Shown one piece after another: positions 20,901-27,965 of a stretch of DNA of 64,000 nucleotides (the first letter of the stretch is position 1; each line of letters opens with the position of its first letter). A program made the translations under genes and the position numbers. Source of the DNA: Ideonella oryzae (GTDB taxonomy: Bacteria; Pseudomonadota; Gammaproteobacteria; Burkholderiales; Burkholderiaceae_C); the NCBI RefSeq assembly GCF_024055665.1, contig NZ_JAMXMC010000002.1, positions 62,001-126,000 of the forward strand, read 5' to 3'. The notes beneath the pieces are model-generated. The model saw only the letters and a program-made list of their open reading frames with translations. It searched no databases and was not told the DNA's origin.

Positions 20901-21142
20901 GCGTGCTGCCGCTGGCCATTTCCAGTGGTGCCGGCTCGGCCAGCCAGCGGGCGATCGGCACGGGCGTGATGGGCGGCATGATCACGGCCACGGTGCTGGC
21001 CGTGTTCATGGTGCCGGTGTTCTATGTGGTGATCCGCCGCCTCTTCAAGGGCGGCCACGTCAGCGGCCACAACACGATGATCTCTTCGGAGAAGACTGAA
21101 AACGCCGTGGGCGGCATGCTGCCCGGCGAGGAGGACCGCTGA
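17963..21142 (+). CDS. RND multidrug efflux pump, HAE1 family (AcrB/MexB type)
   Basis: Inner-membrane proton/drug antiporter of 1059 residues, the normal length. It opens with the typical RSRFFIDRPIFAWVIALFI. The proton-relay motif GILVDDAIVVVENVER in TM4 retains both Asp residues. Other HAE1 signatures include NVNGQLHTVEDFGKI, TKLPTSFLPNEDQGYL and SAKNAILIIEFAKDL. ATG 17963 is chosen because it gives the conserved N-terminus; an upstream frame overlapping the adaptor would add a basic tail. The stop overlaps the outer-membrane gene start (TGATG). The substrate range cannot be read from sequence. Confidence 0.96.
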   Translation: MRSRFFIDRPIFAWVIALFIVVIGAAAITRLPVAQYPTVAPPSIVITTAYPGASAQVLEDSVLSVIEQELNGAPGLIYMESSADANGAGSITVTFEPGTDVSIAQIEVQNRLSRATPRLPAAVTQQGVRIDKARSNFLLFVMMTSKNPAYDPVALGDYAARNIQPELLRIPGVGQAQLFGTERSMRIWVDPAKLVGYGLSTADVNAAIAAQNLQVSAGSIGALPADKGQTIYATINVNGQLHTVEDFGKIIVRANTDGSTVRLKDVARIEVGGQAYTSSSRLNGVTASGIGIQQSPGGNALATATAIKRRMAELQKYMPEGVSYDIPYDSSKFVKISIEEVVKTLVEAIALVFIVMLVFLQNIRYTLIPTIVVPVALTGTFSVMLALGFSINVLTLFGMVLAIGILVDDAIVVVENVERIMAEEGLSPHDATIKAMGQITGAIIGITVVLVSVFLPMAFFSGSVGNIYRQFSLSMAVSILFSAFLALTLTPALCATLLRPVSEDHHEKKGFFGWFNRRFKRTAKGYEGLVARVLPRAGRYLVIYAAIVGAVGFLYTKLPTSFLPNEDQGYLIVNIQLPPGASQTRTSAVVGQVEQFFLHQPEVDKVVGVLGFSFAGSGQNAALAFVPLKPWDERKGAEHSAQALAGRAFGALMGIRDAFIFPLSPPPIPELGTATGFSFRLQDRSGQGHEALLAARNQMLGMAMQSKVLAGVRPDGLEDAPQLQLDIDRERAAALGVSFSTVGSVLSTALGSTYVNDFPNAGRLQRVVVQAEAATRMTPEDILKLYVPNSKGQQVPLSAFASTRWVNGPIQTIRYNGYPAMKIAGDAAPGYSTGDAMNEMEKLASQLPPGFGFEWTGQSREEKLSGSQAIYLMAFSMLAVFLCLAALYESWSIPVAVLLVVPLGVLGSLCGVWLRGMPNDVYFKVGLITIIGLSAKNAILIIEFAKDLQAEGKSLLKATLEACHLRFRPIIMTSFAFILGVLPLAISSGAGSASQRAIGTGVMGGMITATVLAVFMVPVFYVVIRRLFKGGHVSGHNTMISSEKTENAVGGMLPGEEDR

Positions 21143-22569
21143 TGATCCGGCGTCTGACGATGACCCTGACCCCGCTGGCCCTGAGCCTGGGCCTGGCGGG
21201 TTGCCTGAACCTGGCGCCGGACTACCAGCGCCCGGCGCTGCCGGTGCCGGCGGCGCTGCCGGAGGCCTCAGCCGCTGCCCCGGCGGCCCTGCCGGGTTGG
21301 CGTGAACTGGTCCGTGACGAGCGTCTGCGCCAGGTGCTCAACCGTGCACTGGCCCAGAGCCGCGACCTGCGGGTGGCGGTGCTGAACGTGGAGCGCAGCC
21401 GGGCCCAGCTGCGCATCACCGATGCCGACCGCTGGCCAGCACTGAGCGTGGGCGTGACCGGCCAGCGCGCACCCAACAGCAGCGGCAACGAGACCAACAC
21501 CTTCACCGGGGGCTTGCAGCTGGCGTCCTACGAGCTGGACCTGTTCGGCCGGCTGCGCAACAACAGCGATGCCGCCAGCGCCACCCTGCTCAGCAATGCG
21601 GCGGCGGCCCGCTCGGCCCGGCTCTCGCTGGTGACGGCCACCGCCACCGCCTGGCTGACGCTGGCGGCCGACGAGGAACAGCTGCGCCTGGCCCAGCGCA
21701 CGCTGGCCACGCGTGACGAAACCCTGCGCCTGGTCCGTCTGCAGGCCGATGTGGGGGCGGCTTCCGAGCTGGACCTGCGCGGCGTGCAGACCCTCTCGGC
21801 CCAGGCCCGCGCCACGGTGGCTCAGTTGCAGCGCCAGCGCGATGCCGATCTGAACGCGCTGAACCTGCTGGTCGGCGAGTCCCTGCCGCCTGAGCTGCTG
21901 CCCGGCTCGATGGCGGCCACCGACGCCCATTGGCTGGCCGACGTGCCGGCCTTTGCCTCTTCCGACCTGCTGCTGGGTCGCCCGGACCTGATGCAGGCCG
22001 AGCAAAGCCTGGTGGCGGCCAACGCCAACATCGGCGCAGCGCGCGCGGCCCTGTTCCCGGCCATCACCCTCAGCGGCAGCTACGGGGTGGCCAGCGACAG
22101 CCTGTCCGGCCTGATCCACGACGGCATCACCGCCTCCACGATCAGTGGCTCCGTGCTGCTGAGCATCTTCGACGCAGGCCGCCGCCAGGCCAATGTGAAG
22201 GTGGCCGAGGTCAATCGTGACATCGCCGTGGCCCAGTACGAGAAGGCGGTGCAGACCGCCTTCAGCGAGGCGGCCACCGCGCTGCAGGGCCAGGCGCAAT
22301 GGCGGGCCCAGGTGCAGGCCCAGAGCGGCCTGCTGGAAGCCGAGCGCGAGCGCTACCGCCTGACCAAGCTGAAGTACGACGTGGGGGCGGCCAGCCAGCT
22401 GGACTACCTGGACATCGAGCGCTCGCTGGCCAGTGCCGAGCAGGCCCTGGTGCAGGTGCGCCTGGGCGAGCTGCTCAACCGCCTGAGCCTGTACAAGGCC
22501 CTGGGCGGCGAGGAGCGGGGCACACCACTGAGCGCCGAAGCCCCCGCCAGCGCAGCCGAGCCGTCCTGA
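21142..22569 (+). CDS. RND efflux outer-membrane channel lipoprotein (OprM/NodT family)
   Basis: Outer-membrane component of the tripartite pump, 475 residues. The signal peptide ends in lipobox LAGC, with Cys21 as the acylated residue. The mature part shows two homologous TolC-like halves: RVAVLNVERSRAQLRITDADRWPAL and GRPDLMQAEQSLVAANANIGAARAALFPAITL. ATG 21142 shares a base with the pump stop, suggesting translational coupling. A strong terminator follows within 30 bp, so the operon consists of these three genes. Confidence 0.95.
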   Translation: MIRRLTMTLTPLALSLGLAGCLNLAPDYQRPALPVPAALPEASAAAPAALPGWRELVRDERLRQVLNRALAQSRDLRVAVLNVERSRAQLRITDADRWPALSVGVTGQRAPNSSGNETNTFTGGLQLASYELDLFGRLRNNSDAASATLLSNAAAARSARLSLVTATATAWLTLAADEEQLRLAQRTLATRDETLRLVRLQADVGAASELDLRGVQTLSAQARATVAQLQRQRDADLNALNLLVGESLPPELLPGSMAATDAHWLADVPAFASSDLLLGRPDLMQAEQSLVAANANIGAARAALFPAITLSGSYGVASDSLSGLIHDGITASTISGSVLLSIFDAGRRQANVKVAEVNRDIAVAQYEKAVQTAFSEAATALQGQAQWRAQVQAQSGLLEAERERYRLTKLKYDVGAASQLDYLDIERSLASAEQALVQVRLGELLNRLSLYKALGGEERGTPLSAEAPASAAEPS

Positions 22570-22592
22570 GCCCACGCTGAGCCGACCTGCCG

Positions 22593-22627
22593 GCCCGGTC
22601 ACGGAGTGCTCCGTGGCCGGGCTTTTT
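22593..22627 (+). terminator. rho-independent terminator of the RND efflux operon
   Basis: A 14-bp stem (22593-22606 with 22609-22622, one G-T type mismatch) followed by five T residues at 22623-22627. It closes the adaptor-pump-channel operon before the ArsR-type gene. Confidence 0.9.
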
Positions 22628-22658
22628 CATGTGTCGACGCATCGTCTTCCGGGCGCAC

Positions 22659-22687
22659 TTGACATTTATTCTGTCATTGGCGAAATT
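22659..22687 (+). promoter_or_regulatory. promoter with perfect -35 and a TGACA/TGTCA inverted repeat before the ArsR-type gene
   Basis: TTGACA (22659-22664) is a consensus -35, and the AT-rich GAAATT lies 17 bp further on as a weak -10. The -35 overlaps an inverted repeat, TGACA (22660-22664), 7 nt, TGTCA (22672-22676). The geometry suggests autorepression by the downstream ArsR-type protein. Confidence 0.55.
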
Positions 22688-22693
22688 GCGAAT

Positions 22694-22981
22694 ATGGACA
22701 AGATCTTCAAAGCCCTGAGCGACCCGACGCGGCGCCGCATCCTGCAGCTGCTGCGCGAGCGTGACATGACTGCCGGTGAATTGGCCGACCGCTTCACCCT
22801 GGGCAAGTCCACCTTGTCCGCCCACTTCCAGGTGCTGCGTGACGCTGAGCTGGTGACCTCCACCAAGTCCGGCACCAGCATCACCTACCGGCTCAACCTG
22901 TCGGTGTTGGAAGAAGCCTTGTTGAGCTTTGGCGACCTGTTCGGCCTGGCCCACCGGCGCGGCGAGGCTCCCCATGGCTGA
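22694..22981 (+). CDS. ArsR/SdpR-family winged-helix repressor
   Basis: A 95-residue winged-helix regulator beginning MDKIFKALSDPTRRRILQLLRERDMTAGELADRF, the typical SdpR-type ArsR N-terminus; the recognition helix is LGKSTLSAHFQVLRDAELV and the wing is TKSGTSITYRLN. No metal-binding CxC motif of the classical ArsR/SmtB sensors is present, as in SdpR-like proteins. ATG 22694 gives the family start. It overlaps the following SdpI-like gene by 8 bp, the same pairing as Bacillus sdpRI, where the membrane protein controls the repressor. Confidence 0.88.
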   Translation: MDKIFKALSDPTRRRILQLLRERDMTAGELADRFTLGKSTLSAHFQVLRDAELVTSTKSGTSITYRLNLSVLEEALLSFGDLFGLAHRRGEAPHG

Positions 22982-23644
22982 GACCCTGGCACGGCACGCT
23001 CAGCAGGGCCTGTTGTTGGGCAATGCCGCACTGGGCGTCTGGGCCTGGACCCGCCTGCCGGCTGACACGCAGGTGCCCTCCACTTCGGGCTGGACGGCCA
23101 GGCCGATGGGTGGGCTGCGCCCCTGCCGGGTCTGCTGTGCCTGCCCGCGCTGGCGCTGTTGCTCTACGGCCTGCGCCTGGGGCTGCCGCATCTCGATCCG
23201 CGTGGCGAACACCTGCGGCAGTCCGCGCGGGCGCTGGATGCGATCTGGCTCACTTTGCTGGGCTTCCTGGCCGGCATGCAGGTTTTCATCGTGCTGCAGG
23301 CCCTCGGCTGGATCGGGCCCGTGCCGCAATGGCCGGTCTGGGCCCTGGCTGCGTTGATGGCCGGCATCGGCAATGTGATGGGCAAGTTGCGGTCCAACTT
23401 CTTCGTGGGCGTCCGCACCCCCTGGACGCTCAGCAGCGAGCAGGTGTGGGACCAGACCCACCGCTGGGCAGGACGGCTGTTCGTCGGTGCCGCCGCCGTG
23501 CTGGCGGTGCTGGCTGGGGCCATGCCCCGTTCAGCGGCCCTGCTGCCGCTGGCCGTGACGGTGCTGGTCCTGGCCAGCCTGGCACCGGTGCTGCAGTCCT
23601 GGCGGCTGTGGCGGGCCGCACAGGGCGGTTCGGCGGATCAGTAA
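22974..23644 (+). pseudogene. SdpI-like membrane protein gene, interrupted by a frameshift
   Basis: The reading frame from ATG 22974 encodes an SdpI/DUF1648-type N-terminus (one membrane helix then WTRLPADTQVP), but the continuation of the motif, HFGLDGQADGWAAPLPG, lies in another frame from about 23078. That frame runs to 23644 with further membrane spans (LTLLGFLAGMQVFIVLQAL) and the SdpI-domain segment GKLRSNFFVGVRTPWTLSSEQVW. Restoring one C in the CCC at 23076-23078 would join the two halves. This is a genuine single-base frameshift or a sequencing error. An intact product would have about 223 residues. Its end overlaps the convergent ruvC stop by 7 bp. Confidence 0.8.
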
Positions 23645-24192
23645 GTCCGCCCGCCCTTGAACTGGGCGTGGGTGCGGCGGTTCAGGGTGGTGGCCTGGGC
23701 CATGGCGGCGAAGGAGCCACCGGCGTGCACATGGGTGATGGCCAGGCCCAGCGCGTCGGCCGCGTCCTTGCTGGGCAGGCCGGGCAGGTTCAGGAGGCGT
23801 TTGACCATCTCCTGGATCTGGTCCTTGCGCGCATGGCCGTGCCCCACCACCGACTTCTTCATCTGGAGCGCGGTGTACTCGTTGACCGGCAGGCCGCAGG
23901 TGGCCAGGGCGGTGATGGCCGCGCCCCGGGCCTGGCCCAGCAACAGCGTGCTCTGCGGGTTCACGTTGACGAAGACGATCTCGCAGGAGGCCTGGTCGGG
24001 CTCGTAGCGCCGCACCACCTCCTGCACGCCCTCGAAGATCATCTTCAGCCGGCCGGGCAGATCGCCCAGCGTGATGCCGCTGGTGGTGCGGATGGTGCCG
24101 CTGGCCACGTACTGCAGCTGGCTGCCGTCCTTCTGGACGACGCCGAAGCCGGTGCACTGCAGGCCAGGGTCGATGCCGATCACGCGGGTCAT
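23638..24192 (-). CDS. ruvC: crossover junction endodeoxyribonuclease RuvC
   Basis: Holliday-junction resolvase, 184 residues from ATG 24192. The N-terminus [16 protein letters not shown] carries the first catalytic Asp (residue 8). Other motifs are the Glu in [21 protein letters not shown] and the terminal acidic pair in [14 protein letters not shown] second in-frame ATG at 24201 is possible, but the start at 24192 matches the family and has a TAACAT box 7 nt before it. ruvA and ruvB are not adjacent. It is transcribed away from purH, whose terminator lies upstream. Confidence 0.93.
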   Translation of the reverse strand: MTRVIGIDPGLQCTGFGVVQKDGSQLQYVASGTIRTTSGITLGDLPGRLKMIFEGVQEVVRRYEPDQASCEIVFVNVNPQSTLLLGQARGAAITALATCGLPVNEYTALQMKKSVVGHGHARKDQIQEMVKRLLNLPGLPSKDAADALGLAITHVHAGGSFAAMAQATTLNRRTHAQFKGGRTY

Positions 24193-24199
24193 GGCGGGC

Positions 24200-24205
24200 A
24201 TGTTA
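24200..24205 (-). promoter_or_regulatory. -10-like TAACAT box seven bases before the ruvC start
   Basis: Read on the minus strand, TAACAT is followed by seven bases and ATG 24192, with no Shine-Dalgarno. It is a weaker example of the short-leader or leaderless arrangement seen before several other genes in the window. Confidence 0.3.
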
Positions 24206-24236
24206 ATCGCTGGGTGATGGTGGGCCGGCGGACATG

Positions 24237-24260
24237 AAAAAGCCCGGCGCGGGGCCGGGC
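24237..24260 (-). terminator. rho-independent terminator of the dusB-fis-purH operon
   Basis: On the minus strand: GCCCGGC, a 5-nt loop, GCCGGGC, then a run of five T residues (A run at 24237-24241 on the plus strand). It lies 50 bp after the purH stop and separates that operon from ruvC. Confidence 0.9.
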
Positions 24261-24309
24261 TGCAGCGCAGGGCGGCGTGCGCCCTGGGCGGGAGATCAAA
24301 CGCGGACGC

Positions 24310-25896
24310 TCAATGGCGGAAGTGGCGGGTGCCCGTCAGCACCATCGCGATGCCGCGTTCGTCGGCGGCGGCGATCACTTCCTCGTCGCGCATCGAGCCA
24401 CCCGGGTGGATGACGCAGGTCGCGCCGGCGTCCACCACCACGTCCAGGCCGTCGCGGAACGGGAAGAAGGCGTCGCTGGCCACGGCCGTGCCCGACAGGC
24501 TCAGGCCGGCGGCCTGGGCCTTGATGCTGGCGATGCGGGCCGAATCCAGGCGGCTCATCTGGCCGGCGCCGACGCCGAAGGTCATGCCGTCCTTGCAGAA
24601 CACGATGGCGTTGGACTTGACGAAGCGCGCCACGGTCCAGGCGAACTTCAGGTCTTCCATCTGCTGGGCGGTAGGCTGCAGCTTGGTGACCACCTTCAGT
24701 TCGCCGACCACGTCGATGTTGTCGGCCGACTGCAGCAGCATGCCGCCGCCCACGCGCTTCATGTCCAGCGCGTTGACGGCACGGCTCACCGGCACTTCGA
24801 GCAGGCGCACATTGACCTTGCTGGCGTAGGCGGCGCGGGCGGCCGGCGTGATGACCGGGGCGATCGCCACTTCGACGAAGTGCTTGTTCGCATTGATCTT
24901 CTCGACCACGTCGGCGTCCAGCGGGCGGTTGAAGGCGATGATGCCGCCGAAGGCACTGGTCGGGTCGGTCTTCAGGGCCTTCTCATAGGCTTCCAGCAGC
25001 GTGGCGCCCACGGCCACGCCGCAGGGGTTGGCATGCTTGACGATCACGCAGGCCGGCACGTCGAAGGCCTTGACGCATTCCCAGGCAGCATCGGCGTCGG
25101 CGATGTTGTTGAAGGACAGCTCCTTGCCCTGGATCTGGGTCCAGCCGGCCAGCAGGCCCTCGGCGACCTTGGCTTCCTTGTAGAAGGCGGCGCTCTGGTG
25201 TGGGTTCTCGCCGTAGCGCATGCCCTGTACCTTGTGCAGCTGCAGGTTGAAGACGGCGGGGTATTCCTCGCGCTTCGGAACCTCGGCGGTCTTCTCTTCC
25301 GAACCGGCCTCCAGCGAGGTCAGGTAGTTGCTGATCATGCCGTCGTAGGCGGCGGTGTGCGAGAACACCTTCTTGGCCAGCATGAACTTGGTCTTGCGGG
25401 TCAGGGCGCTGCCCTTCGAATCGGCCAGTTCGGCCAGCACCTGCGGGTAGTCGGTCGGGTCGATCACCACGCCCACGTCCTGCCAGTTCTTGGCCGCGGC
25501 GCGCAGCATGGCGGGGCCGCCGATGTCGATGTTCTCGATCGCGTCCTCGAAGGTGCAGTCGGCCTTGGCGGTGGCCTGGGCGAAGGGGTAGAGGTTGATG
25601 ATCAGCAGGTCGATGGTGCCGATGCCGTGCTCCTTGAGCGCGGCCATGTGCTCGGGCACATCGCGGCGGGCCAGCAGGCCGCCGTGCACGCGCGGGTGCA
25701 GGGTCTTGACGCGGCCGTCGAGCATCTCCGGGAAGCCGGTGATCTCGCTGACCTCGGTCACCGGCAGGCCGGCCTGGGCCAGCAGCTTGGCGGTGCCGCC
25801 GGTGGACAGCAGGCGGATGCCGTGGCCGTGCAGGGCCTGGGCGAATTCGACGATGCCGGTCTTGTCGGAGACCGAGAGCAGGGCGGTGAGGGCCAT
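24310..25896 (-). CDS. purH: bifunctional AICAR transformylase / IMP cyclohydrolase
   Basis: Cytoplasmic enzyme for the last two steps of IMP synthesis, 528 residues. The N-terminal cyclohydrolase (MGS-like) domain starts [18 protein letters not shown] and includes [29 protein letters not shown] (given here in overlapping parts), with [15 protein letters not shown]. The C-terminal transformylase domain has [22 protein letters not shown] and the late [23 protein letters not shown] region. It is last in dusB-fis-purH, a linkage also known from other betaproteobacteria. The protein ends RHFRH, as expected for the family. Confidence 0.97.
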   Translation of the reverse strand: MALTALLSVSDKTGIVEFAQALHGHGIRLLSTGGTAKLLAQAGLPVTEVSEITGFPEMLDGRVKTLHPRVHGGLLARRDVPEHMAALKEHGIGTIDLLIINLYPFAQATAKADCTFEDAIENIDIGGPAMLRAAAKNWQDVGVVIDPTDYPQVLAELADSKGSALTRKTKFMLAKKVFSHTAAYDGMISNYLTSLEAGSEEKTAEVPKREEYPAVFNLQLHKVQGMRYGENPHQSAAFYKEAKVAEGLLAGWTQIQGKELSFNNIADADAAWECVKAFDVPACVIVKHANPCGVAVGATLLEAYEKALKTDPTSAFGGIIAFNRPLDADVVEKINANKHFVEVAIAPVITPAARAAYASKVNVRLLEVPVSRAVNALDMKRVGGGMLLQSADNIDVVGELKVVTKLQPTAQQMEDLKFAWTVARFVKSNAIVFCKDGMTFGVGAGQMSRLDSARIASIKAQAAGLSLSGTAVASDAFFPFRDGLDVVVDAGATCVIHPGGSMRDEEVIAAADERGIAMVLTGTRHFRH

Positions 25897-25951
25897 GGTG
25901 GTGTGCGTTTGGATGGAAGAAAAGGGGAGGGCGAGGCGGCGGGTCAGCGGC

Positions 25952-26191
25952 TCACTTGATCAGCTTGTGCTCGACGAGCTTGCGGCGCAAGGTGTTGCGG
26001 TTGATGCCCAGCCACTCGGCGGCCTTGCTCTGGTTGCCGTCGGCCTGTTGCATCACGACTTCCAGCAGCGGCTTCTCGACCGTGCGGATGACCATGTCGT
26101 GCAGCGAATGCGGCTCGGCGCCGCGCAGGTCCTTGAAGTACTGGTCCAGCGTCTCACGGACGCAGGCGTCGATGTCGTTGTTCTTGCTCAT
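25952..26191 (-). CDS. fis: nucleoid-associated DNA-bending protein Fis
   Basis: A small homodimeric nucleoid protein, 79 residues, slightly shorter than the 98-residue E. coli protein, as is usual in betaproteobacteria. The C-terminal helix-turn-helix (about 50-79) reads [24 protein letters not shown], the Fis/NtrC-type motif. The N-terminal part ([12 protein letters not shown]) corresponds to the dimer core; the mobile beta-hairpin arms look truncated. The dusB-fis order matches E. coli, where dusB sequences are needed for fis expression. Confidence 0.94.
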   Translation of the reverse strand: MSKNNDIDACVRETLDQYFKDLRGAEPHSLHDMVIRTVEKPLLEVVMQQADGNQSKAAEWLGINRNTLRRKLVEHKLIK

Positions 26192-26241
26192 GGGTCAGGC
26201 AATGGGGCGGCCTCCAGGCCGGCGGTCGCGACCGCGCGGCG

Positions 26242-27282
26242 TCAGGCTTGTTGTGCAAGCGCGTCCTGGTTGGCAGCCGGTGGGGTCGAGGGCAGCAGCC
26301 GGTGGGTGTCGGCCAGGGCCTCGAAAAAGGTGGTGACCGCGCGCAGCTGGGCCTCGCAGTCGTCCAGGGTGTTCATGGCGGCGCGGAAGGCCTCGCCGCC
26401 GGGCAGGGCGCGCACCGCCCAGCCGATGTGCTTGCGCGCGCTGCGCACGCCCGCGTCCTCGCCGTAGAGCGCATAGTGGTCGCGCAGGTGCTCGGTCAGC
26501 CAGGCCTGCACCTCGCGCGTCTCGGGCGGGGGCAGGTGGGTGCCGGTGGTCAGGAAGTGGGCGATCTCGCGGAAGATCCAGGGCCGGCCCTGGGCCGCGC
26601 GGCCGATCATCACCGCATCGGCGCCGGTGGCCTGCAGCACGGCGCGGGCCTTCTCGGGCGAGTCGATGTCGCCATTGGCCACCACCGGGATGCCCAGCGC
26701 GGCCTTCACCGCGGCCACGGTGTCATATTCGGCCAGGCCCTTGTAGCCCTGCTCGCGGGTGCGGCCATGCACCGTCACCATGGCCACGCCGGCGGCCTCG
26801 GCGGCGCGCGCCAGGGCCACGGCATTGCGCTCGGTGTCGCACCAGCCGGTGCGCATCTTCAGCGTCACGGGCACGCCGCGCGGGGCGCAGGCGGCCACCA
26901 CCGCCTCAACGATGGCGATGGCGCCCGGCTCATCGCGCATCAGGGCCGAGCCCGCCCACTTGTTGCAGACCTTCTTGGCCGGGCAGCCCATGTTGATGTC
27001 GATGATCTGGGCGCCGCGGTCGATGTTGTAGGCGGCGGCCTCACCCATCATGCCCGGCTCGGTGCCGGCGATCTGCACCGCGATCGGCGCGGTCTCGCCG
27101 GTGTGGTCGGCCCGGCGCGAGGTCTTGAGCGAATTCCACAGGTCCCTGCGCGAGGTGACCATCTCGCTGACCGCATAGCCGGCCCCCAGGCGCTTGCACA
27201 GCGTGCGGAACGGCCGGTCCGTCACCCCGGCCATCGGGGCAACGAACAGCTGGTTCGGCAGCTCATGGGGGCCGATGCGCAT
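26242..27282 (-). CDS. dusB: tRNA-dihydrouridine synthase B
   Basis: FMN-dependent enzyme that reduces uridine in the tRNA D-loop, 346 residues. TIM-barrel motifs: LPNQLFVAPMAGVTDRPFR, QIIDINMGCPAKKV with the catalytic Cys, LKMRTGW, VHGRTREQGYKG, VVANGDIDSPEKARAVL and ADAVMIGRAAQGRPWIFREI. The C-terminal helical domain contains ARKHIGWAVRALPGGEAFR. ATG 27282 gives the canonical MRIGPHEL start. Its leader has no Shine-Dalgarno; it is pyrimidine-rich. It is first in the dusB-fis-purH operon. Confidence 0.96.
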   Translation of the reverse strand: MRIGPHELPNQLFVAPMAGVTDRPFRTLCKRLGAGYAVSEMVTSRRDLWNSLKTSRRADHTGETAPIAVQIAGTEPGMMGEAAAYNIDRGAQIIDINMGCPAKKVCNKWAGSALMRDEPGAIAIVEAVVAACAPRGVPVTLKMRTGWCDTERNAVALARAAEAAGVAMVTVHGRTREQGYKGLAEYDTVAAVKAALGIPVVANGDIDSPEKARAVLQATGADAVMIGRAAQGRPWIFREIAHFLTTGTHLPPPETREVQAWLTEHLRDHYALYGEDAGVRSARKHIGWAVRALPGGEAFRAAMNTLDDCEAQLRAVTTFFEALADTHRLLPSTPPAANQDALAQQA

Positions 27283-27321
27283 GGGAGGAGGAGGTGGGGA
27301 ATTGCTTAAAAAGGAGGCAGG

Positions 27322-27327
27322 ATTATA
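27322..27327 (-). promoter_or_regulatory. consensus -10 (TATAAT) for the dusB-fis-purH operon
   Basis: Minus-strand TATAAT, 39 bases upstream of the dusB ATG, implying a start near 27315 and a leader of about 33 nt. No matching -35 hexamer is visible at 16-18 bp, so an activator may be needed. Confidence 0.6.
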
Positions 27328-27387
27328 GACCTCCCGCTGCCGGCCGCCCGGCGACCCCGGGGCCCGCTGCGTGGGGGCGAGGCGGGC

Positions 27388-27393
27388 CACAAT
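27388..27393 (+). promoter_or_regulatory. -10-like CACAAT box six bases before a yqaA-like gene
   Basis: CACAAT, six bases, ATG 27400, and no Shine-Dalgarno. It is one of the recurrent boxes suggesting a leaderless transcript; -35 not evident. Confidence 0.4.
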
Positions 27394-27399
27394 CACGCC

Positions 27400-27885
27400 A
27401 TGGATTCCTGGATGCACACCCTGCTGTCCTGGCTGGCCCTGCCGGAGTTCGGCCTGAGCACCCTGTTCCTGGTGGCCCTGCTGTCGGCCACCCTGCTGCC
27501 GATGGGGTCGGAGGCGGTGCTGTTCGGCCTGGTCAAGCTCAACCCCGAACTGCTGTGGCCGGCCATCGTGGTGGCCACGCTGGGCAACACCGCCGGTGGC
27601 GCCATCACCTGGTGGACGGGCTACGGGGCCGAGCGGGCCTACGAGCACCTGCGCCACCGCCCGCCCCGGGAGTTGCGCCTGCTGCAATGGTTGCAACGCT
27701 TCGGCCCGCGGGCCTGCCTGGTCAGCTGGCTGCCCATCGTGGGTGACCCGCTGTGCGCGCTGGCCGGCTGGCTGCGTCTGTCCTTCTGGCCCTGTGTGGG
27801 CTACATGCTGGTGGGCAAGTTCCTGCGCTATGTGGTGATGACACTGGCCTTGCTGGGCTGGTTTCCGGGAACCTGGCAGCCCTGA
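27400..27885 (+). CDS. YqaA/DedA-like inner-membrane protein
   Basis: A 161-residue membrane protein resembling the YqaA branch of the DedA (SNARE-associated) family. About four hydrophobic stretches are visible: STLFLVALLSATLLPMGSEAVL, LLWPAIVVATLGNTAGGAITWW, the re-entrant region CLVSWLPIVGDPLCALAGWL, and VGYMLVGKFLRYVVMTLALLGW. The motif around LGNTAGGAITWWTGYG and the P-GD-L-AGWLR segment are family hallmarks. Relatives act in lipid-carrier transport or envelope homeostasis; the specific role here is not known. It is divergent from dusB. Confidence 0.85.
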   Translation: MDSWMHTLLSWLALPEFGLSTLFLVALLSATLLPMGSEAVLFGLVKLNPELLWPAIVVATLGNTAGGAITWWTGYGAERAYEHLRHRPPRELRLLQWLQRFGPRACLVSWLPIVGDPLCALAGWLRLSFWPCVGYMLVGKFLRYVVMTLALLGWFPGTWQP

Positions 27886-27953
27886 GTGCTCCCCGGGCGG
27901 CCTTGGCATCCCCCCTTGGAGGGAACCCCCTCCCGCCACCGGGGGACGGGCGC

Positions 27954-27959
27954 CACAAT
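27954..27959 (+). promoter_or_regulatory. -10-like CACAAT box six bases before the M32 carboxypeptidase
   Basis: CACAAT followed by six bases and ATG 27966; there is no Shine-Dalgarno in that gap. Same geometry as at 27388 and 12151. Confidence 0.4.
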
Positions 27960-27965
27960 GCCCGG

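Noticed and set aside
17744-21070. Long minus-strand open frame (about 1100 codons) opposite the RND pump gene
   Set aside because: Same reason: antisense to an unmistakable HAE1 pump, with biased His/Gln/Arg composition and no domain.
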